Both the position numbers and the translations under genes were made by a program. Shown piece by piece: positions 53,221 through 60,997 of a stretch of 64,000 nt of DNA; the first letter of the stretch is position 1; the number at the start of each line of letters is the position of its first letter. The DNA lies in NCBI GenBank assembly GCA_963555835.3, contig CAUVWZ020000001.1:930001-994000 (forward strand), written 5' to 3'. The notes beneath the pieces are model-generated. The model made no database searches. It saw nothing but the letters and a program-made list of their open reading frames with translations, and had not been told where the DNA came from. This DNA is from JAPUME01 sp027294185 (lineage in GTDB: Bacteria; Acidobacteriota; Terriglobia; UBA7540; JAPUME01).

Positions 53221-54052
53221 AGCGAAATGTGTTGCGTGTGGCAACTGCGTTCCCATCTGTCCGGTGGGCGCCATCCATATTGACTCAAAAAAGAATCGCG
53301 CCACGGTGAATCTGGACGAGTGTGTCGAATGCTACACCTGTTTCCGCGGTATGAGCGTGGAGCACTTGAATCCCTGGATGGTGCGAACTATCCGCGGCCT
53401 TCTGAAGCTGGTGCGCCTGCGCTTCGAGCCGGAGCCGGACGTCTGCCCCACCGCCGCCATCGAGCCGCAGGAGCTTGCCTGGCCTCGGGTCGTCCGCCGA
53501 GCCTTCAGCGACCCGATGGTGAGCCATGAGAGCACGGGCGTTCACGGCCGCGGGACCGAAGAGGTAAAGACCAACGACGTCACCGGGCGGGTGCGGGAGG
53601 GCGAAGCGGGATTCACCGTCGAGTTCGGGCGGCCCTCGATCGGCGTGCGGTTTCGCGACATCGAGCGCGTCACCCGCGCGCTGGCCGAAATGGGCCTTGC
53701 CTTCGAAGACCGCAACCCGGTAACCCACCTGATGACCGACCGGAAGACGGGCAAAATCCGGGACGACATACTGAATGAAAAAATCCTCTCGGCCATCGTG
53801 GAGTTGAAGACAACCCTCGACGACGTCCCCCGCATCCTGAAGCGACTCGAGGAGGTCGCCAAGGAAATCGACACGGTCCTCAGCGTGGGTGTCGCCACCC
53901 GTTGCGGGCCCGAAGGGGACAGCGCCCTCGAAGGCCTGCTTCGCGAGCACGGATACGATTTCTTGCGTGGGAAAACGAATCTGGGGCTGGGCCGTGCCCT
54001 GGTGGTTCCTACGGCGCCCGCCAAGCCCGCTCCGGTAACAGCTCAGGCATGA
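53207..54052 (+). CDS. Ferredoxin-like protein with two 4Fe-4S motifs and extra C-terminal domain
   Basis: This 281-aa protein starts at ATG 53207 (MQISEAKCVACGNCVPICPV). Residues ~8-100 carry CxxCxxCxxxCP, a second cluster set CVECYTC and a closing DVCPTAAI. A ~180-residue C-terminal domain follows (GEAGFTVEFGRPSIGVRFRD; VTRALAEMGLAFEDRNPVTH; IVELKTTLDDVPRILKRLEE) with no family I can name, perhaps ACT-like. It is cytosolic, and an electron-transfer or sensing role is likely. It is 58 bp upstream of the CxCG protein and probably works with it. Its start overlaps the end of the dead MFS frame. Confidence 0.85.
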   Translation: MQISEAKCVACGNCVPICPVGAIHIDSKKNRATVNLDECVECYTCFRGMSVEHLNPWMVRTIRGLLKLVRLRFEPEPDVCPTAAIEPQELAWPRVVRRAFSDPMVSHESTGVHGRGTEEVKTNDVTGRVREGEAGFTVEFGRPSIGVRFRDIERVTRALAEMGLAFEDRNPVTHLMTDRKTGKIRDDILNEKILSAIVELKTTLDDVPRILKRLEEVAKEIDTVLSVGVATRCGPEGDSALEGLLREHGYDFLRGKTNLGLGRALVVPTAPAKPAPVTAQA

Positions 54053-54110
54053 CCCCCCTGAAAGGGCACGGAATCCCGGAGCGAAAAACGGCTGAAAAGG
54101 AAAGGTCTTC

Positions 54111-54785
54111 ATGACGAATACGTTGCACCGGTCGGGCAATTACGAAAACCTGAGCCGTGATTTCATCGTTTTCGCGCTGCCCTGCCGCGGCCACAACACC
54201 GAAGGCTCGGTGGATAAGCTGAAATCTTTCCTGCGAATGGCCGTCAAATACGATCCCGTGAATTTGGGCGACGGAAGCAGCGGAGGCGTCTTCGAGCCCT
54301 CGAAGAACCTGAAGCCCACGGCTCATTGGAATCGCACCGAAACGCTCCACTGGGATAAGGTTATCGAAGGCGTGAAGAGTCCGGGCACGGTGGCGGCGGT
54401 CTTCGATAACGAGCAAGCCGTGGTGAGTTTCCTCGTAGAGTTAAAGCAGGTGGACCTGGGAATTTCCATCAACGTAAGCGGCTTGGTGGACCGCGTCTGT
54501 GAGTGCGCGCAGGCGGCCGGCATCACCCGGCACAGTGTCGAGTACTCGTTGGGCTTCTTCGATAAGCATAACCGCCTGGCCGAGCGGCGGACGCTGGAGC
54601 TGGCCACCATGTGCGGTCACGGAATGATCTCCCCGGCCTTTGCGGCGAAGATGGTCCAGATGGTCAAGGAGAACCGCCGCACCCCGGTTCAGGCCACGCG
54701 CACGCTGGCCCGATTCTGTACGTGCGGAATCTTCAACCCCACGCGCGCCGAGCAGCTTCTGGAGGACTCGAAGCAAGGCGGTTAA
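54111..54785 (+). CDS. Unrecognised CxCG-motif protein, partner of the ferredoxin
   Basis: This 224-aa soluble protein starts at ATG 54111 after GAAAGG. Its conserved-looking features are ALPCRGHN near the N-terminus, VCECAQAAGI, LATMCGHGMISPAFAAKM and the C-terminal RRTPVQATRTLARFCTCG, IFNP. Seven Cys and several His residues, paired as CxC, could bind a metal or an Fe-S cluster. I recognise no named family. The C-terminal motif is also found in the relic at 43615-43899 next to the other MFS gene, so gene pairing with this MFS type has happened at least twice. Confidence 0.7.
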   Translation: MTNTLHRSGNYENLSRDFIVFALPCRGHNTEGSVDKLKSFLRMAVKYDPVNLGDGSSGGVFEPSKNLKPTAHWNRTETLHWDKVIEGVKSPGTVAAVFDNEQAVVSFLVELKQVDLGISINVSGLVDRVCECAQAAGITRHSVEYSLGFFDKHNRLAERRTLELATMCGHGMISPAFAAKMVQMVKENRRTPVQATRTLARFCTCGIFNPTRAEQLLEDSKQGG

Positions 54786-54786
54786 T

Positions 54787-55047
54787 CCCGCTCTATTCGG
54801 AACATCCTTTCAGCTTTTCTTTGAGAATTTCGGGGAAGCGGGATTGACGCCCGCCGAAGCTCTGACGGCCGCCACCGGCACTTCGGCCGAATGCCTGGGG
54901 CAGGGAGAAAACCTCGACACGCTCACACCCGGCCGGAAAGCGGATTTTATCGTTCTGGACGCGGACCCCTTGGAGGATATCAAGAACACGCGGCGCATCA
55001 GGGGCGTCTGGCAACGCGGCGAGGAGATTCGCGGTCCCCTTCTTTGA
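54787..55047 (+). pseudogene. C-terminal relic of an amidohydrolase
   Basis: The frame (FFENFGEAGLTPAEALTAAT; GTSAECLGQGENLDTLTPGR; KADFIVLDADPLEDIKNTRR) is the C-terminal end of a metal-dependent amidohydrolase. No 5' part is present: it follows directly on the stop of the CxCG gene. The 47839 gene of locus I is a longer piece of a relative. Confidence 0.8.
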
Positions 55048-55101
55048 TTGGATGTGAAAGTGTGAGCCGCCTGAGAGTCGGGTGAGATCGGGAGGACTCC
55101 C

Positions 55102-55902
55102 CTATATCTCTTCGATCCGGCAGATACTTGCCGCTCCGGGGCTGCCGCTGGGTATTCCGCCACCGCCGATCCCCGAATCGCAATAATAGAGATGGCCTTG
55201 ATGAAGGGTCATGCCGTGAGGTTCGGGATCGTCCTTTGAAATCACCAACTGCTTCAGGATGCGCCCGGTTCTTGCATCCATTTTGTTGATGACCCGGTCA
55301 GTGGTATGAACGCACCACAGGGTGCCATGGTCCCAGGCAAGCCCGTGCGCCCGCGGCAGCGTGAGCGGGATACTGTGGAGCACCTGAAAGCTGACCGGAT
55401 TTACTTGCGACAATTGCATCTTCACAAAATCGGTCAGCCATAGCCTCCCATCGGCCCACTCCAGGCCATGCGTCCCTCCGCCATTCGGCAAAGGCCAGTG
55501 AGCAATGGTTCGTCCCGTCGTGGGGTCAACTTTCAGAATCCGGCCCGAATCCCAATCTGTCTTTCTCGCGGGCCTGCCCACCGCGCTCCCGTTCGCCCCA
55601 AGCCAAAGAGAGCCTCCGCCGAAGGTCGCGCCGCTCGTGTTCGAAGAACCGGTGTTGAAGCTGTGGAGGATGGAGCCGTCCTTCCAATCGACAAGGTAGG
55701 CCACGTCGGTGTGGTCGATCACCCACAGGCCGCCGGGGGAGGCAGCCAAGGCATTGGGCATGGACAGGGGAGCCTGGAATACCACGCGCACTTTGGCGCG
55801 CTCGACCGGGTAGGAGGGGGACGCCGGCGCGAGAAACGCTCTTGAAAGCAGACCCGCGGCCACGCTTCCGATGAATTCTCTACGGCCTAACCGGATGGAC
55901 AT
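55102..55902 (-). CDS. NHL/Vgb-like beta-propeller protein with Tat-like signal
   Basis: This 266-aa protein starts at ATG 55902 (MSIRLGRREFIGSVAAGLLS). Propeller blades recur as GLWVIDHTDVAYLVDWKDGS, GLEWADGRLWLTDFVKMQLS and GLAWDHGTLWCVHTTDRVIN, ending HGMTLHQGHLYYCDSGIGGG. It is a paralog of the 45846-46634 protein with the same ending logic (HGMT...YYCD). It is probably exported folded and binds a small ligand. It lies in locus II, convergent to the amidohydrolase relic. Confidence 0.85.
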   Translation of the reverse strand: MSIRLGRREFIGSVAAGLLSRAFLAPASPSYPVERAKVRVVFQAPLSMPNALAASPGGLWVIDHTDVAYLVDWKDGSILHSFNTGSSNTSGATFGGGSLWLGANGSAVGRPARKTDWDSGRILKVDPTTGRTIAHWPLPNGGGTHGLEWADGRLWLTDFVKMQLSQVNPVSFQVLHSIPLTLPRAHGLAWDHGTLWCVHTTDRVINKMDARTGRILKQLVISKDDPEPHGMTLHQGHLYYCDSGIGGGGIPSGSPGAASICRIEEI

Positions 55903-56203
55903 TGAGGCCCCCCTCGCGCCGGGACCCACCTCTCCATGTCAATGAGGAAGTTCCCCATCCGGGGATTCAATCCGGAGGGGGATACCTTCGGCGGGAATTT
56001 ACGCCGGGCCCACCGGATCTCTGTTTTATCTGGAAACATTTCCTCCAATTCAAACTCATCATCGTGGTGATACCAAAGTCGAAGTCGCGACCGCCCAGAA
56101 ATCATTGACCACAAGAGCTTGCCAAGACAGAAGACGTCAAAACTTGGCCTTATTTCTTCTAGGCGCCAATTTTACGCTCCGCCAGAAACCAAGTCAACGC
56201 GAA
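55903..56203. other. Gap without a confident gene
   Basis: One minus frame (55887-56114, containing LRLWYHHDDEFELEEMFPDK) could encode 75 aa and would overlap the next start by 16 bp. It has no clear ribosome site or family, so I do not call it. Confidence 0.4.
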
Positions 56204-56524
56204 TCAGACCGGCCCCACAAATCCCCTACATAGCGTCGTAACGACGCTACTAGGGCACGCTTGCCGGGAGGGTAGGCGATACCTCAGGGCGGCGATGAAT
56301 TGCCAGCTGGAGGATTGCTTCTTTGAAACACCGAGTTCTTTCAGCTTCAAAACGGTGACACGATGACACCGTTTTTTTGGCCTGCCTCCTTTATGGGGTA
56401 GGCTGCCATCCAGCATCTCTCCCGCCCGCCGTTCGGCCCGGAGTTTGATTTCGGCGGCGTTGTTCTGCATCTCCAGGCCCATGTTCTGTTGGCGGACATA
56501 GAGGCGGATTGCTTCGGCCTGCAC
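56204..56524 (-). pseudogene. Relic of a phage/plasmid-type helical protein
   Basis: The frame (EAIRLYVRQQNMGLEMQNNA; AEIKLRAERRAGEMLDGSLP; HKGGRPKKR; LKELGVSKKQSSSWQ) resembles small mobile-element proteins with an 'AAEIKLRAERRAGE...GGRP...SSrWQ' pattern. It lacks a clear start and ends in unrelated sequence. It shows that another mobile element once lay here. Confidence 0.6.
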
Positions 56525-56586
56525 TAGCCATTCTGAACTTAACTATGCGTGAGAAGTATGTAGATTCTAAACAGGCTAGTTCCTGG

Positions 56587-56603
56587 TGACCTGACCGAGA
56601 TTT
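56587..56603 (+). repeat. 17-bp remnant of the IS3-like right end
   Basis: TGACCTGACCGAGATTT equals the first 17 bp of the right ends at 39174 and 58481. The interior side is replaced by the kinase-gene fragment below. Confidence 0.6.
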
Positions 56604-56648
56604 CGACAGCCGAATCATGGCTTCGCCGAAGGTAACGACATCAGGCAT
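56604..56648 (-). pseudogene. 5' fragment of a PfkB-family 2-keto-3-deoxygluconate kinase
   Basis: Minus-strand ATG 56648, preceded by GGGAGGA, begins MPDVVTFGEAMIRLS, the standard start of KDG kinases. It stops being kinase exactly where the IS end begins. A KDG kinase would complete the pathway after the sugar-acid dehydratases encoded at 39.3-42.2 kb. Confidence 0.7.
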
Positions 56649-56852
56649 AGTCAGGGTTCCTCCCGAATTCGTGGGCGACCCATCCTTTGGGGCGGCGAAG
56701 GGCTTCGCGAAATTACCACTCAAAAACTAGCTTGCAGACTTGTTCCTCCTGCAATATATAAATGGAAGTCTCCTGAGATTCCAAGTGACGTGACCGGGGT
56801 TTTTTGTACCAGGTGAAATGAGAGAGAATTCACCTGAGAAGGAGACCCGATC

Positions 56853-57185
56853 ATGTCGACGAAGAGGTATAAGCCGGAGCAGGTAGTAAACATCCTGCGG
56901 CAGATCGAAGTGGAGATTGCCAATGGGAAGACCACGCCGCAAGCCTGCCGGGATGCTCAGATCACGGTGCAGACGTACTATCGCTGGCGGAAGGAGTAAG
57001 GAGGGTTGAAGGTGGGCCAGGCGAAGCGGCTGAAGGAACTCGAGAAGGAGAACTCTCGGCTCAAACGGTTGGTGGCCGAACTAAAGCACGAATGGACACG
57101 CTCATCGGAAGGCAGGTCACCTGCCGGCCGAACCGCGTGTGGGCCTACGACTCCCTTCAAGCCTGCGCTCCAGACAGTAGGCAGA
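56853..57185 (+). pseudogene. IS3-family transposase relic (OrfA plus OrfB fragment)
   Basis: From ATG 56853 (behind AAGGAGA) OrfA reads MSTKRYKPEQVVNILRQIEV, ... DAQITVQTYYRWRKE, then TAA at 56997 where relatives have Tyr, then GGLKVGQAKRLKELEKENSR. An internal deletion joins this to an OrfB piece (CRPNRVWAYDSLQA, from 57122). The catalytic residues are missing; the gene is dead. Confidence 0.85.
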
Positions 57186-57374
57186 TGCCTCTCGATTTAG
57201 AGAAAGAATTTCAGCCAAATCAACATACAGGTTGGCACGATCCCTGGGGGCGGGTACAATCATGCCGCCTCCCCCCAAACAGGAAACGTGCGCGAAGGAA
57301 GTTTGCGACCAGCACCGAGAAAGCCCTCTGGCGTGCGCATAACTTCCCCGGAAAAGGAACATTGGCCCCTAGCG

Positions 57375-58358
57375 ATGAATAACAGAACGCGTAAGATCTT
57401 TTACTTGTGTCTCCTTGTTTTTATCAACTTTCTTTGGGCCGCCACTTTTACGGCTACCAAAATTGCAGTTTCCCATGCTGGACCGGTCACGATAACCTTC
57501 TGGGTATTTCTATTCGCCTCTGTCGTTCTTTATCCATTCTATTTCTACGAAAAGCGCAAGCTCAATCACAAATCGGTCGGTTCGAACACAAGGAGGAGCG
57601 GCCAGAGTGACTGGCTCCGCTTCACCTTACTTAGCATCTTCGGCGTCTTGCCTCCCTCCATCCTTCTGGCCTGGGGACTTGATCGCTCCCTGGCAATCAA
57701 TGGTTCTGTCCTCTCCCTCCTTATACCCATCCAGATGGCTCTCTTGGCAGGTATCCTGCTGCGAGAAAAGATGACTTGGGTTCGTTGGGTCAGCTTCTTG
57801 GTCGCCATAGCCGGCATTTTGATTATCTCTGACTTCGACTGGAAAACTGTAGGGATCTTCAAGGGCAAGTACCTTTTCGGCAACTTTCTCATCTTCATCG
57901 GTGGTTGCGGAAGCTCTTTCTATAACACGTATGCCAAAAAGTTGCTGGCCGATTATACTCCCCTGCAGGTGGTGCTTTACGGATACGTTCTGTCGCTGGT
58001 TTTCACTGCCGGCCTGTTGGTGTGGATTGAGCCGGAAGGTATATCGAGCTTTTTGGCCTTTGGGCGGGCCACCTGGATTTCTATTGGTGTCCTGAGCGTG
58101 TTGTCGTGGGGATTGGGAGTGACCTTGTTCATCTGGATGTTGACCAGGTTCGAAGTCACCCAGCTCTCGGTCTCCATTTATCTTCTCCCAGTGTTTGGTG
58201 TCCTCATCTCCACTGTGGTATTAAGAGAGAAAATCACGCTTCCCATGATAACCGGCGGGTCGCTGGTATTGCTGGGAGCCTACCTGGTTACCTCGTATGA
58301 GCACCGAGCCAACGGAGGGCCCCCCTCTGGGGATGCTGAGGGGCGCCATGAGGTCTAA
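57375..58358 (+). CDS. EamA/DMT-family permease
   Basis: This 327-aa protein starts at ATG 57375 (MNNRTRKIFYLCLLVFINFL). It has ten predicted spans in two EamA repeats (FLWAATFTATKIAVSHAGPV; NGSVLSLLIPIQMALLAGIL; ... FEVTQLSVSIYLLPVFGVLI; LREKITLPMITGGSLVLLGA). DMT proteins export amino acids or metabolites, or import nucleotide sugars; substrate open. It lies inside the inverted ends of an IS3-like unit, downstream of the dead transposase, and appears intact. Confidence 0.9.
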   Translation: MNNRTRKIFYLCLLVFINFLWAATFTATKIAVSHAGPVTITFWVFLFASVVLYPFYFYEKRKLNHKSVGSNTRRSGQSDWLRFTLLSIFGVLPPSILLAWGLDRSLAINGSVLSLLIPIQMALLAGILLREKMTWVRWVSFLVAIAGILIISDFDWKTVGIFKGKYLFGNFLIFIGGCGSSFYNTYAKKLLADYTPLQVVLYGYVLSLVFTAGLLVWIEPEGISSFLAFGRATWISIGVLSVLSWGLGVTLFIWMLTRFEVTQLSVSIYLLPVFGVLISTVVLREKITLPMITGGSLVLLGAYLVTSYEHRANGGPPSGDAEGRHEV

Positions 58359-58681
58359 CCTCATTCGGCCCGCCTGCCCCGGCGGCCGGTAATCCTTACC
58401 CGCCACCGAGAACCGTTCCACAGCCCCAGGCTGTGATTTAGACTCTCTCATTGGAACTGGTACAAAATCTCGGTCAGGTCAACCACGATCCTGGACATTT
58501 TGAGAGCTTCAAAGAATTTATGGGAAATGGTGGCGTCAGGAGCTGGTTGATGTATAAGAATGGAGACATTGCGATTAAAAATTAACTAATATAGATTGCG
58601 AGAAAACTATAATCCCACAATTAAATATCCCCCACATCCATTCAATCAATACTTTCCTAAATTGATTGAAGAGGTTTTTAC

Positions 58682-59764
58682 ATGGACATTCGCAAAATTG
58701 CCGTTCTAGGTGCAGGTAATGTAGCACTGGCCACAACAGCAGAATTATCAAATTCTGGTTTCACCATAAATATGTTCGAACTGCCCGCCTATGAACACAA
58801 CATTGGTCCAATCATTGAAAAGGGAGGTATTGAGTATTCCGGTGTTGCAGGTGAAGGTTTTGCAAAACTGAACATGATTACAACAGACATCGAAAAGGCC
58901 CTGAAAGATGTTGGCCTGATCATATTGGCTGCGCCTGCCTTTGCTCATGAACAATTCGTAGACGCCTGTCTCCCCTTCTTTCAAAACGGGCAGATCTTCC
59001 TCACAGAAACAGCATATTTTGCCTGTCTGCGATTTGCTAAAAAAATTCACCAAACAGGAAAACAGATCATTTTGGCAGAAATGAATCAATCACCGTACAC
59101 CTGCACGAAAAAGAATCCCGCCCACATATTTATTGATGCAAAGAGAAATGAGGCATTCATTGCAGTGTTTCCGGCAGCCACAAACGTTGTGGAAAAGCTC
59201 GAGTTTCTGAAATCTGTATGGCCTGATCTGGCATCGGTCAAAAACGTGATGCAGACGAGCCTCGACAACATGAACTGGATAGCACATCCACCGATCACAA
59301 TCCTTCACCGCGGTCTCATTGAGCGTTTAGAAGAATATCACCTCCCTCTCAAAGACGCTCTTCCACCTTCTGTTATCAGACTGATGGAAGCTTTAGAGCG
59401 AGATCGGGTCACCTTCGGTGCCGCTTTCGGTATCAAACTTCCACCAATAAAACACTCCTTTGAAATGGGAGGGGATACCCTCGAGGAAGCCCTTCGACTG
59501 TCCACAGAGTTCGAGACGTTTGGATACGATTACCACAATGGGTCATGCCCGTATCTGAAGGAGGATCTCTTCTTTGCACTTCCTCCAATCGTATCGATAG
59601 CGAATCAGGTAGATGTACCGGTTCCGGCGATGAGCGCTGTGTTGCACATGTTTAGCATTATCGACAGTGTAAACTACCTGAATGAGGGGATAAACGCTGA
59701 AAAAATGGGTATTGCAGGTATGAATAGAGATGAAATACGCAATATCCTAGAGAACGGCTTCTAA
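58682..59764 (+). CDS. Opine/octopine dehydrogenase-family NAD(P)-dependent enzyme
   Basis: This 360-aa protein starts at ATG 58682. A Rossmann fold opens with KIAVLGAGNVALATTAELSN, followed by DVGLIILAAPAFAHEQFVDA and a C-terminal octopine-dehydrogenase-type domain (SLDNMNWIAHPPITILHRGL, with the conserved Asn and His; FGYDYHNGSCPYLKEDLFFA). The family condenses amino acids with 2-oxoacids, or acts in reverse, using NAD(P)H. The gene and the 190 bp upstream are visibly AT-richer than everything around, with many AAA/ATT codons, suggesting recent transfer. It has no operon partners. Confidence 0.85.
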   Translation: MDIRKIAVLGAGNVALATTAELSNSGFTINMFELPAYEHNIGPIIEKGGIEYSGVAGEGFAKLNMITTDIEKALKDVGLIILAAPAFAHEQFVDACLPFFQNGQIFLTETAYFACLRFAKKIHQTGKQIILAEMNQSPYTCTKKNPAHIFIDAKRNEAFIAVFPAATNVVEKLEFLKSVWPDLASVKNVMQTSLDNMNWIAHPPITILHRGLIERLEEYHLPLKDALPPSVIRLMEALERDRVTFGAAFGIKLPPIKHSFEMGGDTLEEALRLSTEFETFGYDYHNGSCPYLKEDLFFALPPIVSIANQVDVPVPAMSAVLHMFSIIDSVNYLNEGINAEKMGIAGMNRDEIRNILENGF

Positions 59765-60069
59765 TACTTATGATATTCCATCGTGGTTTCTATTTGATGA
59801 TTGACTGTCGCGGTTCAGCGGAAATGGGACAGCTCGGCAAGGGCACTGAAGCTACAGTTTGAGTCTCCGGTTCACCCCTAGCCCGCGCTACACTGCGTGG
59901 CACCAGAGAGGGGTGGACAATGAGTGAGGAACCTACCAGGAAAGAAGAAAGCTCCGCCGTCCGGACGGGGGAGACGGCACTCACCAGGGACCAGCAGTTA
60001 GTTCATTGACACCCCGGCAGTTTCGGGCACATTATGGGGGCAACTAGTCTACTGAATAGGAAAACTGCC
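59765..60069. other. Gap with one possible 29-aa frame
   Basis: A short plus frame (59920-60009, MSEEPTRKEESSAVRTGETA) stands behind AGAGGGG but has no family and may be a remnant. Nothing else is recognised. Confidence 0.35.
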
Positions 60070-60690
60070 ATGAGAAATTTTCGGATTTTACCAGTTTTAA
60101 CTCTATTGATTTGTGTTTCCGCAACCTTATTATCTTCTCCGCCTCTTCTAACTCCCCAAGCAAAAGAGGAAGGAAAGAGCAAGGTCAAAATGGTTACTCT
60201 GCATACCAATCACGGCGACATCGTCATCAGGCTATTCGCCGATAAAGCACCCAAGACTGTGGAGAATTTTCTGCGCTATGCCCGCGAAGGCTACTACGAC
60301 AACACCCTGTTTCATCGTGTCATTGATGGATTCATGATCCAGGGGGGCGGTTTCGGACCCGGCATGCGGCGAAAACCCACCCACGAGCCCATCATGAATG
60401 AAGCGGATAATGGCCTCCGCAACACCGTGGGCACCGTCGCCATGGCTCGCACCGGTGACCCTCACTCGGCTACTTCGCAGTTCTTTATCAACGTCGCCAA
60501 CACCACCTTCCTGAACCACACTTCAAGGACTCAGCAGGGGTGGGGCTACTGCGTATTCGGGAAGGTCAGCAAAGGAATGGACGTTGTCAACAGAATTAAA
60601 CGCCTCGCCACCACCTCGCGCGGGGCACAGGGCGATGTCCCTAAAGAGGACGTCATCATCGAAAGCGCTACGGTCACGGAAGAAAACTGA
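60070..60690 (+). CDS. Exported cyclophilin-type peptidyl-prolyl isomerase
   Basis: This 206-aa protein starts at ATG 60070 with a signal peptide (FRILPVLTLLICVSATLLSS). The cyclophilin domain is complete: NHGDIVIRLFADKAPKTVEN, FHRVIDGFMIQGGGF (catalytic Arg and Phe), TVAMARTGDPHSATSQFFIN (Q-F active-site strand) and WGYCVFGKVSKGMDVV. It speeds folding of proteins in the periplasm. A kinase 3' relic and promoter follow 54 bp downstream. Confidence 0.95.
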   Translation: MRNFRILPVLTLLICVSATLLSSPPLLTPQAKEEGKSKVKMVTLHTNHGDIVIRLFADKAPKTVENFLRYAREGYYDNTLFHRVIDGFMIQGGGFGPGMRRKPTHEPIMNEADNGLRNTVGTVAMARTGDPHSATSQFFINVANTTFLNHTSRTQQGWGYCVFGKVSKGMDVVNRIKRLATTSRGAQGDVPKEDVIIESATVTEEN

Positions 60691-60743
60691 AAGGAAATCG
60701 CCTAGTCTGGAACTATACGCTCCTTATCTTCCGCTTACACCTC

Positions 60744-60792
60744 GACCCCCGCTACTTAGGACCTCCTGCGGCGGATGAACTTCCCAGATTAG
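60744..60792 (+). pseudogene. Kinase 3'-end relic, copy e
   Basis: GACCCCCGC, then a one-base insertion, then in frame DLLRRMNFPD-stop. It lies 11 bp before promoter copy 3, the same order as at 23254-23341. Confidence 0.65.
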
Positions 60793-60803
60793 TCCCCTTC
60801 CCG

Positions 60804-60832
60804 TTGACTTGCCTCCTAGGGCGAACTAGGAT
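60804..60832 (+). promoter_or_regulatory. Kinase-type promoter, copy 3
   Basis: TTGACT (60804-60809), 17 bp, TAGGAT (60827-60832). The following AGCCCCATCAA also matches copy 1. The ATG of the kinase start relic is 26 bp downstream; the GMC gene is the first complete gene. Confidence 0.7.
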
Positions 60833-60858
60833 AGCCCCATCAAGTCAGGCAAACCCCA

Positions 60859-60895
60859 ATGATTGGCAAGAGTATTTCGCATTATAGCATTCTGG
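60859..60895 (+). pseudogene. Kinase start relic, copy 3
   Basis: The frame begins MIGKSISHYSIL, the family start, then GGTQYGWG with no kinase loop. The remaining frame ends before the GMC start. Confidence 0.7.
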
Positions 60896-60997
60896 GGGGA
60901 ACTCAGTATGGGTGGGGTGCTAAGCGAGAGCGCTATCGGCGCACGATTTTGCCGACAGCTTAGAGTTGAAATCGCAAATACCTGTTTAAGGAGAGCT

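Larger units (their letters stand above)
56786..58481 (+). mobile_element. IS3-like-end-bounded unit carrying an EamA transporter
   Basis: Left end TGACGTGACCGGGGTTTTTT GTACCAGGTGAAATGAGAGA starts at 56786. Right end TGACCTGACCGAGATTTTGT ACCAG, read inwards, starts at 58481. Between them are a broken transposase (56853-57185) and a complete EamA permease gene (57375-58358). The flanks (CCAAG and ACCAC) show no target duplication. It may be a transposable unit with a passenger gene or two independent IS ends around a host gene. Confidence 0.6.

Noticed and set aside
53285..54139. 284-codon minus-strand open frame
   Set aside because: Antisense to the ferredoxin-like gene with its clear cysteine motifs.
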